DNA from: Candidatus Bathyarchaeota archaeon
GTDB lineage: Archaea; Thermoproteota; Bathyarchaeia; Bathyarchaeales; Bathycorpusculaceae
Length of the DNA: 15,838 nt
Assembly (NCBI GenBank): GCA_030626685.1
Contig: DAOUTL010000013.1
Location: 1 to 15,838, forward strand
Reading direction: 5' to 3'
Shown: in pieces, positions 6,766-13,996 of the stretch
Numbering within the stretch: position 1 is the first letter of the stretch
How the letters are laid out: each line of letters starts with the position of its first letter
The notes under the pieces: generated by a model
Told to the model about the DNA's origin: nothing
Database searches by the model: none
Seen by the model: only the letters and a program-made list of their open reading frames with translations
Position numbers and translations under genes: made by a program

Positions 6766-7218
6766 ATGCCCATGAAGTGCCCATATTGCACATCAGAAGA
6801 TATCAGAACCCTTGAAACTAGGGATTCACCTAACAATGTGGTTAGAAGACGAAAGGAATGCCTAAGCTGTGGAAGACGCTTCACAACCTACGAATACATC
6901 GAAGCCATAGAGCTTATGGTAAGGAAGAAAGATGACAGGCTTGAACGTTTTGACCTAAACAAGATTATAAGGGGCCTCCAGAAAGCCTGTGAGAAAAGAC
7001 CCGTAACAATGGAGCAAATCCACGAACTAGCAGAACGCGTCAGACAGGATTTAATGATGCTGGGTAAAGAGGAAGTTTCTTCACAGGAGATTGGGGACCT
7101 CGTTATTAAATATTTGAAGAATCTTGACCGCATAGCCTATGTAAGGTTTGCCTCAGTTTACAGGCAGTTTGAGGAACCTGAAGATTTTCGGCGCATCCTT
7201 AAAGAGGTGAGAAAGTGA
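6766..7218 (+). CDS. nrdR: Transcriptional repressor NrdR
   Basis: This 150-residue protein is the nucleotide-sensing repressor of ribonucleotide reductase genes. Residues 1-40 form a zinc ribbon with Cys5, Cys8, Cys32 and Cys35 (MKCPYC and CLSCGRRF), preceded by the family pattern RRRKEC. Residues about 48-138 are an ATP-cone domain (MVRKKDDRLERFDLNKI to RIAYVRFASVYRQF), which binds ATP or dATP and controls oligomer state. The length equals that of bacterial NrdR. A TTG at 6712 is in frame but would add a non-conserved N-terminal extension; ATG 6766, with GTGA five bases upstream, or ATG 6772 is preferred. Its last bases overlap the nrdD start by 4 bp. NrdR is nearly universal in bacteria but rare in archaea, so lateral origin is plausible. 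NrdR boxes lie in its own promoter. Confidence 0.95.
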   Translation: MPMKCPYCTSEDIRTLETRDSPNNVVRRRKECLSCGRRFTTYEYIEAIELMVRKKDDRLERFDLNKIIRGLQKACEKRPVTMEQIHELAERVRQDLMMLGKEEVSSQEIGDLVIKYLKNLDRIAYVRFASVYRQFEEPEDFRRILKEVRK

Positions 7219-9326
7219 AGTTTGTTAGAAAACGTGACGGAAGATTAGAACCATTTGATCAGGAACGCATAACGAACGCCATTTGGAAGGCAGCTAAAGC
7301 CGTAGGCGGAAAAGACCACAGGCTATCCGAAAGACTAAGCGACCAAGTTGTGGCTGAGCTTAAGAAGCGTTTCGGAGAAGACGGAGTCCCAACAGTCGAG
7401 GAAATTCAGGATGTAGTTGAAAAAACACTTATAGAGAACGGGCATGCGAGAACCGCCAAGGCTTACATCCTCTATAGAAAGCAGCACCAAGACCTACGTG
7501 AGTTGGCCGCATTATTAAGCTCAGCAGACTTAGTAGACCAGTATCTGGAAGTTGAAGACTGGCGAGTTCGAGAAAACTCAAACATGAGCTATTCACTGCA
7601 AGGCTTAAACAATTACCTCTCATCCACAGTCATAGCAAAATATTGGATCACGAGAATTTACCCGCCAAACATCGCCAACGCACATTTCTCCGGAGCCATG
7701 CACATCCACGACCTCGGAGTACTGGGGGCATACTGTGTAGGGTGGGACGTAAAGGATTTATTGCTTTCGGGATTCGGCGGCGTCTCGGGAAAAATAGAGA
7801 GCACGCCTGCAAAACACTTTAGAACCGCTCTCGGGCAGGTGGTAAACTTCTTTTACACGCTTCAAGGCGAAGCTGCAGGAGCTCAGGCTTTCAGCAACTT
7901 TGACACTTACTTGATGCCTTTCATACGTTATGACGGGTTAAACCAGAAAGAAGTTGAACAAGCGCTTCAGGAGTTCTTCTTCAACATGAACGTGCCGACG
8001 CGTGTAGGATTTCAAACGCCGTTCACCAATGTGACACTAGACTTGACGGTTCCAGATTTCATGGAGGACGAGCCGGTGATAGTCGGTGGAAAGGTGATGA
8101 ATGAAACCTATGGCGACATGCAAGCGGAGATGGAAATGTTTAACAAAGCCTTTGCAGAGGTGATGAGCAAAGGCGATGCGAAAGGAAGAGTTTTCACCTT
8201 TCCAATACCAACGTACAACATAACAAAAGATTTTGATTGGGAATCGCTGATAGCCCAAGAAATCTTCGAAGTGACAGCTAAATACGGTGTGCCTTACTTC
8301 TCTAATTTTATAAACAGCGACATGAAACCCGAAGATGTTAGAAGCATGTGTTGCCGCTTAAGAATCGACAACAGAGAACTACGCAAACGCGGCGGAGGCT
8401 TCTTTGGAGCAAATCCGCTAACTGGCAGTATAGGCGTAGCAACACTGAACCTTCCGAGAATTGGCTATTTGGCGAGAGACGAAGAAGAATTTTTTGAACG
8501 TTTAGAAGCTCTTATGGAAATCGCTAAGGACAGCCTGGAAGTAAAGCGGAAAGTTCTTGAAAAGTTCACAGAAGACGGGTTATACCCGTATTCGAGGCGT
8601 TATCTCAGCCGTGTGAAGGAAGGCTTTGGAAAATACTGGAAGAACCATTTCTCAACCATTGGCTTAGTGGGTGTGAACGAGGCGATACTAAACCTGTTCG
8701 GATACAACATAGCTTTGCCTGACGGACTTGAGTTCGCAGTAAGAGTGTTAAACTTCATGCGTGAGAAGCTTGCTGACTTCCAAGAAGAGACTGGAAACAT
8801 CTATAACTTGGAGGCAACGCCAGCCGAGGGAACATGCTACAGGCTCGCACGAATAGACAAGAGAAAGTATCCAGACATAATCGTGGCTAACGAGAAACAC
8901 CTCTCAGGGGGCGCTGAACCCTTCTACACTAACTCTTCGCAACTGCCAGTAGACCATGAATGCGACTTGTTCGAAGCCCTAGAACATCAAGACATGCTTC
9001 AGCCCCTCTACACCGGCGGAACAGTCTTTCACATCTACCTTGGCGAGAGACTTTATTCATGGAAAGCCGCAGCAGAACTTGTTAGAAAAGTGGCTTTGAA
9101 CTCACGCTTGCCCTACTTCACTTTAACGCCCACATTCAGCGTATGCCCAACCCACGGCTACATGGGCGGAGAACACAAGGAATGTCCAATGTGCGAGGCA
9201 AACTGCGAAGTCTACTCGCGAGTTGTGGGCTATCTCAGACCAGTGGACCAGTGGAACGACGGAAAACAGGCAGAATTTGCCATACGCAGAACATTCGACA
9301 AATCCGTTGTTTTGACAACCGTGTAG
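7215..9326 (+). CDS. nrdD: Anaerobic ribonucleoside-triphosphate reductase
   Basis: This 703-residue glycyl-radical enzyme reduces ribonucleotides to deoxyribonucleotides without oxygen. Residues 1-95 are an ATP-cone (KFVRKRDGRLEPFDQERI) for allosteric control. The catalytic barrel includes AHFSGAMHIHDLG, RSMCCRLR with Cys379 and Cys380, GSIGVATLNLPR, PAEGTCYRLARID, and YTNSSQLPV. The C-terminus has a four-cysteine zinc site (Cys644, Cys657, Cys660, Cys664) followed by SRVVGYLRPVDQW, where Gly672 is the expected radical site. Length is normal for archaeal NrdD. The GTG start at 7215 overlaps the end of nrdR, so translation is coupled, and nrdG follows 16 bp later. Both NrdR and NrdD contain ATP-cones, so the pathway senses nucleotides in transcription and in enzyme activity. 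Confidence 0.96.
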   Translation: MKFVRKRDGRLEPFDQERITNAIWKAAKAVGGKDHRLSERLSDQVVAELKKRFGEDGVPTVEEIQDVVEKTLIENGHARTAKAYILYRKQHQDLRELAALLSSADLVDQYLEVEDWRVRENSNMSYSLQGLNNYLSSTVIAKYWITRIYPPNIANAHFSGAMHIHDLGVLGAYCVGWDVKDLLLSGFGGVSGKIESTPAKHFRTALGQVVNFFYTLQGEAAGAQAFSNFDTYLMPFIRYDGLNQKEVEQALQEFFFNMNVPTRVGFQTPFTNVTLDLTVPDFMEDEPVIVGGKVMNETYGDMQAEMEMFNKAFAEVMSKGDAKGRVFTFPIPTYNITKDFDWESLIAQEIFEVTAKYGVPYFSNFINSDMKPEDVRSMCCRLRIDNRELRKRGGGFFGANPLTGSIGVATLNLPRIGYLARDEEEFFERLEALMEIAKDSLEVKRKVLEKFTEDGLYPYSRRYLSRVKEGFGKYWKNHFSTIGLVGVNEAILNLFGYNIALPDGLEFAVRVLNFMREKLADFQEETGNIYNLEATPAEGTCYRLARIDKRKYPDIIVANEKHLSGGAEPFYTNSSQLPVDHECDLFEALEHQDMLQPLYTGGTVFHIYLGERLYSWKAAAELVRKVALNSRLPYFTLTPTFSVCPTHGYMGGEHKECPMCEANCEVYSRVVGYLRPVDQWNDGKQAEFAIRRTFDKSVVLTTV

Positions 9327-9342
9327 CAAAAGTGAAACGCTA

Positions 9343-10020
9343 ATGAAGTTCAGCGGCATCCAGAAAACAAGTCTGATAGACTTTCCAGACAGAATAGCAA
9401 CTGTGCTGTTTACACCAGGCTGCAATTTACGCTGCCCATTCTGCCACAACTGGAGAATAGTGCTAGACCCCAAACCACCATTCCTAAATGAGAAAACGGT
9501 TCTACAAATCCTTGAAAAACGCAGAAAATACGTGGACGCAGTTGTCATAACAGGCGGAGAACCAACAATCCACAAGGAAATTCCAAAATTCTTGAAAAAG
9601 CTTAAGGAAAGAGGCTTCGCGGTTAAACTTGACACAAACGGGTTTTTCCCACAAGTCCTAGAAGAATGCCTGCCCAATGTGGATTATGTTGCATTGGACG
9701 TGAAAACTTCTTTGGAAAAGTATGGACGTTTGGGAGCAAAGGACACAGCCAACCTTCTGCGTACAATTGAGATTTTAAAGAACGGGAAAGTTGAATACGA
9801 GTTTAGAGCAACTGTTGTCCCGGGCTTTGTTGATGAGGAAGATATTCCAAAGATCGGCGAAATCGTAAAAGGTGGAAAACGTTTTGCATTTCAACAGTTT
9901 ATTCCCGGCGACACATTAGACAAAACCTTTAACAGTCTTAAGCCATACTCACCAGAAGTCATCGTTGGATTTGCTGAAACTATGAAAAAATACGTCGCTA
10001 ACGTAATACTCCGCGTTTAG
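9343..10020 (+). CDS. nrdG: Anaerobic ribonucleotide reductase activating protein, radical SAM
   Basis: This 225-residue radical S-adenosylmethionine enzyme generates the glycyl radical on NrdD. Near the N-terminus, FTPGCNLRCPFCHNW holds the C-x3-C-x2-C cluster site (Cys27, Cys31, Cys34) for the 4Fe-4S centre. VVITGGEPTIHKE is the GGE motif that binds the SAM amino group, and LDTNGFFPQVLEE and DVKTSLEKYG fit the later strands. Length and the opening MKFSGIQKTSLIDFPD match the longer archaeal/anaerobe subtype (NrdG2) rather than the short E. coli NrdG. It lies 16 bp after nrdD in the same direction, so the two are surely co-expressed. The start is ATG 9343, with GTGA about 8 bases before. Confidence 0.93.
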   Translation: MKFSGIQKTSLIDFPDRIATVLFTPGCNLRCPFCHNWRIVLDPKPPFLNEKTVLQILEKRRKYVDAVVITGGEPTIHKEIPKFLKKLKERGFAVKLDTNGFFPQVLEECLPNVDYVALDVKTSLEKYGRLGAKDTANLLRTIEILKNGKVEYEFRATVVPGFVDEEDIPKIGEIVKGGKRFAFQQFIPGDTLDKTFNSLKPYSPEVIVGFAETMKKYVANVILRV

Positions 10021-10095
10021 AGTTGTTGAAAGCGTAAAGTTTAAGGGGTAATGTTTCATTTAGGTTTCGACTGTTCTTAGAATGAGGTTTAGGGT

Positions 10096-10644
10096 TTGAG
10101 TGAAGAGGAAAGTTTGGAAGAACGCAAGGTTGAGGTCTTGATTAAGCTTAGGGGTTATAAGCTTGTTAAGAAGGAGAAGCATAAGGACGCTGTAAGCTAC
10201 ATTGTTAAAATTCCAAAAGAGAAGCAGAAAGCCCTCATATGGTGCATTCCGGAAGAAAGCACCGTTGGCATAGCGTTCATTAACCGCTTACAAAAAGCCA
10301 TGAAAGAAACAGATGTGGGAAGAGGAATAATAATCACGAGCGGAAGGTACACTCACGCGGCGAAACAGAGCGCAAAAAAGAAGAATATTGAGCTTTTACC
10401 AAGAAATTTCCCAGCGTTCAACATATTTGAGCATGAACTTGTCCCAAAACACGAGATTTTGACCCAAAAAGAAAGAGAACAATTACTTGCACAGTATAAA
10501 GTTCAGCCATACCAGTTGCCGCAGATTAAGGCTTCTGATCCAGCGGTGAAAATCATAGGTGCAAAACCCGGAGACATACTGCGAATAATCAGAAAAAGCT
10601 CTACGGCTGGCGAGCATATAGCCTACCGATACGTCGTGGAATAG
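10096..10644 (+). CDS. rpo5: RNA polymerase subunit Rpo5/RpoH with a eukaryote-like Rpb5 N-terminal domain
   Basis: Residues 109-182 match the archaeal Rpo5 (RpoH) fold, the C-terminal half of Rpb5: EHELVPKHEIL at 112-122, QLPQIKASDPAVK, IGAKPGDILRIIRKS and GEHIAYRYVVE are hallmark segments. Classical archaeal Rpo5 has about 80 residues and begins near this point. Here residues 1-108 are extra and follow human Rpb5's jaw domain as I remember it: RGY near the front, PEESTVGIAFI beside PEEPKVGIKTI, and THAAKQSA beside TPSAKQSL, all in the same order. The start is TTG at 10096 with GAGGT 7 bases before it. It begins 75 bp after nrdG behind a possible TATA-like AAAGTTTAA at 10036, apart from the usual rpoB-rpoA cluster, so it may be the only Rpo5 or a second copy. 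It acts in transcription at the polymerase jaw. Confidence 0.85.
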   Translation: MSEEESLEERKVEVLIKLRGYKLVKKEKHKDAVSYIVKIPKEKQKALIWCIPEESTVGIAFINRLQKAMKETDVGRGIIITSGRYTHAAKQSAKKKNIELLPRNFPAFNIFEHELVPKHEILTQKEREQLLAQYKVQPYQLPQIKASDPAVKIIGAKPGDILRIIRKSSTAGEHIAYRYVVE

Positions 10645-10692
10645 CATGTTTCTCCTGATTTCTAAACAATTTACGCGTTGAGGACGAGAATT

Positions 10693-11661
10693 TTGAAAGC
10701 AGCCGTATACAAATGCCCAAAAAACATTAAGGTTGAAGACATTGCTAAACCTCAACCTTCAGCTAAAGAAAAGCTTGTGCAGTTCAAAGCTGGAAGCATT
10801 TGTGGAACAGACCTGCACTATTACAGAGGAGAATGGAATATAAAGATTGGACAAGTTATCGGTCACAACGCCTGTGGCATCACATCCGACACCGGCGAAA
10901 GAGTTGCAATGTACCCAATTACTTATTGCGGTTCATGCTATTACTGCCTTAGAGGATCGCCTCATTTATGCGAAAAAGTCAAAGTCATGGGTATGGATTG
11001 TGACGGGTTCTTCGCCGAATTTGCCGCAGTACCCACCGAGAATTTGATTCCAATTCCAGCAAATGTAAGCGACGAGGAAGCCGCAATACTGGAACCAGTT
11101 GGCCTTGCAATTCACACGCTAAACTTCCTTGAGCCAAAGCTTAGCGATTGGATAACAATACTAGGACAAGGCCCAATCGGATTGTTGATGACGCAAGTAG
11201 CGAAGCTTAAGGGATCCAGAGTCATTGCCATAGATTTACAGGATTATAGGCTAAAGCTTTCCGAAAAATATGGCGCAGACGTTTGCGTAAACGCAAGGGA
11301 GGAGGATCCGGTGAAGAGGGTTAAGGAAATTACCAGAATAGGATCAGACATGGTGATTGAGGCTGCTGGTGTGAAGCAAACAGTAGAACAGACTCCGTTT
11401 CTGGTGAGAGGCGCTGGAAAGGTTGCGTTAGTAGGTGCGTCAAGTGGATATTTGGCTCTAGGAAATGTTGCCGAAGCTCTGTTTTTCTGCACCTGTAGCT
11501 CTCCATTTGATTATCCCATGGCTTTAGACCTTTTATCCAAGAAGCTCGTGGATGTGAAGGGCTTAATAACTCATAAGTTTAAGCTCGTCGACTTCGAACA
11601 AGCAATACAAACGGCAGACAACATTGCCGAAAAACCAATAAAAGTCGTTGTTACAACGTAG
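10693..11661 (+). CDS. Zinc-dependent medium-chain alcohol/polyol dehydrogenase
   Basis: This 322-residue MDR-family oxidoreductase uses NAD(P). The catalytic domain has Cys37 (SICGTD), His58 and Glu134 (LEPVG) as likely zinc ligands, and a structural zinc loop with Cys79, Cys82, Cys85 and Cys93 (CGSCYYCLRG...LC). The Rossmann loop GQGPIGLL is at 158-165. Two oddities: the usual GHE around the catalytic zinc reads GHN (Asn59), and the stretch between it and the ERVAMYP strand is short, so a loop is missing. A TTG at 10678 is in frame, but TTG 10693 gives the typical MKAAVY opening with GAGG nine bases upstream. The substrate is unknown; sorbitol- and threonine-dehydrogenase-like relatives are closest in pattern. 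It converges on the ModE gene, leaving 9 bp between stops. Confidence 0.88.
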   Translation: MKAAVYKCPKNIKVEDIAKPQPSAKEKLVQFKAGSICGTDLHYYRGEWNIKIGQVIGHNACGITSDTGERVAMYPITYCGSCYYCLRGSPHLCEKVKVMGMDCDGFFAEFAAVPTENLIPIPANVSDEEAAILEPVGLAIHTLNFLEPKLSDWITILGQGPIGLLMTQVAKLKGSRVIAIDLQDYRLKLSEKYGADVCVNAREEDPVKRVKEITRIGSDMVIEAAGVKQTVEQTPFLVRGAGKVALVGASSGYLALGNVAEALFFCTCSSPFDYPMALDLLSKKLVDVKGLITHKFKLVDFEQAIQTADNIAEKPIKVVVTT

Positions 11662-11670
11662 AAGCATTGT

Positions 11671-12237
11671 TCATGCCGAGCTTTTCGCTATCATAACTTC
11701 AGTTGCCTTCACAACCGCTTCCACTTCGTCTCCAACTTTTATGTTTAGTTCTTCAACGGCTTCCCTCGAGATTAAAGCCGTCACAACAGTTGGCACGGTT
11801 ATTTCAACTTTGATTTTTGCGGTAACAGCTTCTTTCTCCACAGCCATAACTTTCCCTTTCAAACGGTTTCTTGCACTTATCTTCAATCCCACAGCCTCCC
11901 AATATTCTTCATCGGAGAGAACCTCACCCAAATAGCCCTCCACACGCCTATACTCATCCAGCAAACTTTTACCAAGCTGGGTTAGCGTTGCACCACCCCC
12001 ACCAGATTTACCGCCCCTATATGTTTCTATAACTGGCTCTCCAAGAGCCTTCTCAATCTTTTGTAAGTAGTTCCAAACATAACGATACGACATGCCGAGC
12101 TTTTCAGCGGCCTTTGAAATCGTCTTTTCCTTTTCTATTTGCTCTAGGATTTCAGCTCCACCTTTGCCTAGAACTGGTTTTCCTTTGTATTCTATCCAGA
12201 TTTTGCATGATGGTTTGTGTTTTTTGTGGGTGAGCAT
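11671..12237 (-). CDS. ModE-family molybdate/tungstate-responsive regulator
   Basis: This 188-residue regulator has an N-terminal winged helix-turn-helix of LysR/ModE type in residues about 20-100 (KTISKAAEKLGMSYRYVWNYL, then GGKSGGGGATLTQLGKSLL, the ModE wing) and a C-terminal Mop/TOBE oxyanion-binding domain in residues about 117-185 (SARNRLKGKV, VTALISREAVEEL, VGDEVEAVVKATEVM). A single TOBE unit, rather than the two of E. coli ModE, suggests binding across a dimer. It is divergent from tupABC across a 73-bp gap holding a ModE-like inverted repeat, so it most likely represses uptake when tungstate or molybdate is plentiful. The start is ATG 12237. Whether it prefers tungstate or molybdate cannot be read from sequence; the neighbouring transporter favours tungstate. 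Confidence 0.86.
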   Translation of the reverse strand: MLTHKKHKPSCKIWIEYKGKPVLGKGGAEILEQIEKEKTISKAAEKLGMSYRYVWNYLQKIEKALGEPVIETYRGGKSGGGGATLTQLGKSLLDEYRRVEGYLGEVLSDEEYWEAVGLKISARNRLKGKVMAVEKEAVTAKIKVEITVPTVVTALISREAVEELNIKVGDEVEAVVKATEVMIAKSSA

Positions 12238-12262
12238 TCTGCTTGTTTATTGTTGCGTAATG

Positions 12263-12270
12263 CTTATAAG
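12263..12270. promoter_or_regulatory. Palindromic TATA element shared by tupA and modE
   Basis: CTTATAAG is a perfect 8-bp palindrome and fits the archaeal TATA core in either direction. Read rightward it gives a transcript start near 12293 for tupA; read leftward a start near 12240, only a few bases before the modE ATG, which would make modE nearly leaderless. One element could thus drive both genes. Confidence 0.5.
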
Positions 12271-12276
12271 TTTAGT

Positions 12277-12300
12277 CGATATGAACAGAAAAACATAACG
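12277..12300 (+). promoter_or_regulatory. ModE-like operator
   Basis: CGATATG at 12277-12283 and CATAACG at 12294-12300 form a 7-bp inverted repeat with one mismatch and a 10-bp spacer, 24 bp in all. It resembles the 24-bp ModE palindrome of E. coli modA (arms CGTTAT and ATAACG) in size and arms. It overlaps the predicted tupA transcription start and ends at the GGTGA ribosome binding site (12300-12304), so bound regulator would block transcription. Confidence 0.68.
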
Positions 12301-12310
12301 GTGAAAACTA

Positions 12311-13291
12311 ATGGAATCATGGAAGAAAATTATCATAATCGCATCCACAACGTCAGTGTTAATAATTGCCGGAACAACCATTTACTTCCAATACTTCGCT
12401 AAAAGGAGACTCATGATATCTACAACCACAAGCCTTTACCACACAGGACTGTTAGATGCGATAGAAAAAGTCTTTGAAGAGAAATATCCAGTAGACCTTA
12501 ACTGCATACCAGCTGGTACGGGCATAGCCATACAACACGCAAAAAACGGCGACGTAGACCTTATTCTTGTGCACTCGCCAACACTTGAAAAGTCTTTCCT
12601 CGAAGATGGATTCGGCGTCTGCAGAAAAATAATAGCATACAACTTCTTTGCAATAGTCGGTCCAGAAACAGACCCTGCTGGAATAAATGGAACAAGTCCA
12701 ACCGAGGCGTTGAAACGAATAGTGGAGTACGGAAGAGATGAAAAAGTAAGGATATGGGTTTCAAGAGGTGACAACTCTGGAACACATTGGAAAGAAAGGA
12801 GTTTGTGGCAGATGGCTGGCTATAACTGGACAGAACTGTCAAAGGAATCGTGGTATGTGGATGCTGGTTCGGGTATGGGTCCGACTCTCATGAAAGCCGA
12901 GTATTTTTCGGCTTACACGCTTACAGACATGGGTACCTACGTGACATATTACGCTCAGATGCGGCTAGTAAAGCTGAAACCGCTTGTAACCCAAAGACAA
13001 GAACTGCTTAACGTTTACAGCGTAATAGTAGTAAACAAGGCAAGACATCTTCGGGTGAACTTCGAAGATGCGATAACTTTCACAAAGTTCCTCATCTCAG
13101 CGGAAGGACAACAACTAATAGAAAACTATGGCAAAGACGAGTATGGTCAAAGCCTTTTCTACGGCGCGGTTGAACTTTTAAATGGAGATCCCACTTCGCA
13201 GAGGGCTCAATGGATAAGGGATTATGCTTTTTTTAACGGTTCAGAATGCCCACTGGAATATAGGGATGACCATCCGGAACTTTACGGTTAG
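12311..13291 (+). CDS. tupA: Tungstate ABC transporter substrate-binding protein
   Basis: This 326-residue extracytoplasmic protein binds tungstate. A hydrophobic N-terminal segment (residues about 6-28, with no lipobox cysteine) should anchor it in the membrane or act as a signal. The oxyanion-binding signatures of the TupA family are clear: STTTSLYHTGLL from Ser37, PAGTGIAIQ, VHSPTLEKSF, and SRGDNSGTHWKE from Ser151. Length is a little over the family average because of the N-terminal anchor. The ATG has GGTGA six bases upstream. It is the first gene of an operon with tupB and tupC, and a ModE-type operator lies just before it. Molybdate cannot be excluded as a second substrate, but TupA proteins usually bind tungstate with much higher affinity. 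Confidence 0.9.
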   Translation: MESWKKIIIIASTTSVLIIAGTTIYFQYFAKRRLMISTTTSLYHTGLLDAIEKVFEEKYPVDLNCIPAGTGIAIQHAKNGDVDLILVHSPTLEKSFLEDGFGVCRKIIAYNFFAIVGPETDPAGINGTSPTEALKRIVEYGRDEKVRIWVSRGDNSGTHWKERSLWQMAGYNWTELSKESWYVDAGSGMGPTLMKAEYFSAYTLTDMGTYVTYYAQMRLVKLKPLVTQRQELLNVYSVIVVNKARHLRVNFEDAITFTKFLISAEGQQLIENYGKDEYGQSLFYGAVELLNGDPTSQRAQWIRDYAFFNGSECPLEYRDDHPELYG

Positions 13292-13303
13292 AGAGGGCAT
13301 AAA

Positions 13304-13996
13304 ATGATGGAGATAATAGATGGTGTGGTAAAAGCCTTTCAACTAATCTTTTCCGGCAATTCAACAGTGCTTGAGATCACATTACGTTCATTATTCGTTT
13401 CTGGGACAGCAACTGTGATAGCGGCTTTGTGGGGAATCCCAATAGCCATGGTTTTAGGACTTAAAAGTTTCCGCCTAAAATTCCTAATAAAAGGCTTGTT
13501 TAATGCCTTGCTTGGAATACCCACTGTGGCTTTAGGGCTAATCCTTTATCTTATCTTCTCGGAGACTGGGCCTCTCGGATTCCTAGAAATTTTGTATTTT
13601 CCAACAGCCATGATCGTTGGGCAAGCAATACTGATAACACCTATAGTTGTGAGTTTCGCCACCAACGCTATAGAGGCTGTAAACCCTGAAATAATGGACT
13701 TAGCAAAAACCTTAGGTGCTTCAGAGTCTCAAGCATCTTCCGCTGTTTTAAAAGAGGCTTTGAATGGGGTTCTCTTAGCAATAGCGGCGAGCTTTAACCG
13801 TGCAATGTCAGAGTTGGGCGTAGCTTTAATGGTTGGTGGGAACATAGCTGGCTTAACAAGTGTCTTAACAACAACAATATCGAATGAAACCGCAAAGGGC
13901 AACATAGCCCTTAGCATAGCCCTAGCTATAATACTACTTGCATTAGTCTTTGGAATAAATCTCACAATAACCATTTTTCAAAGGAGAAGAAAATGA
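13304..13996 (+). CDS. tupB: Tungstate ABC transporter permease
   Basis: This 230-residue membrane protein forms the channel of the tungstate importer. It has about five or six hydrophobic segments, including LFVSGTATVIAALWGIPIAMVLG near the front and IALSIALAIILLALVFGI at the end. The cytoplasmic coupling (EAA) loop reads AKTLGASESQASSAVLKEAL (Glu151-Ala152 near its end) and is where the ATPase docks. The ATG at 13304 has GAGAGGG about 7-13 bases upstream, and the gene begins 12 bp after tupA. The last bases overlap the tupC start (ATGA), indicating coupled translation. It matches the TupB pattern better than ModB by its short length and strict link with TupA. Confidence 0.9.
   Translation: MMEIIDGVVKAFQLIFSGNSTVLEITLRSLFVSGTATVIAALWGIPIAMVLGLKSFRLKFLIKGLFNALLGIPTVALGLILYLIFSETGPLGFLEILYFPTAMIVGQAILITPIVVSFATNAIEAVNPEIMDLAKTLGASESQASSAVLKEALNGVLLAIAASFNRAMSELGVALMVGGNIAGLTSVLTTTISNETAKGNIALSIALAIILLALVFGINLTITIFQRRRK

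Noticed and set aside
9123..9677. A 184-residue open frame on the minus strand over the end of nrdD and start of nrdG
   Set aside because: Both strands' overlap is with two genes whose motifs are certain, and the product lacks any domain pattern; it is an antisense shadow.
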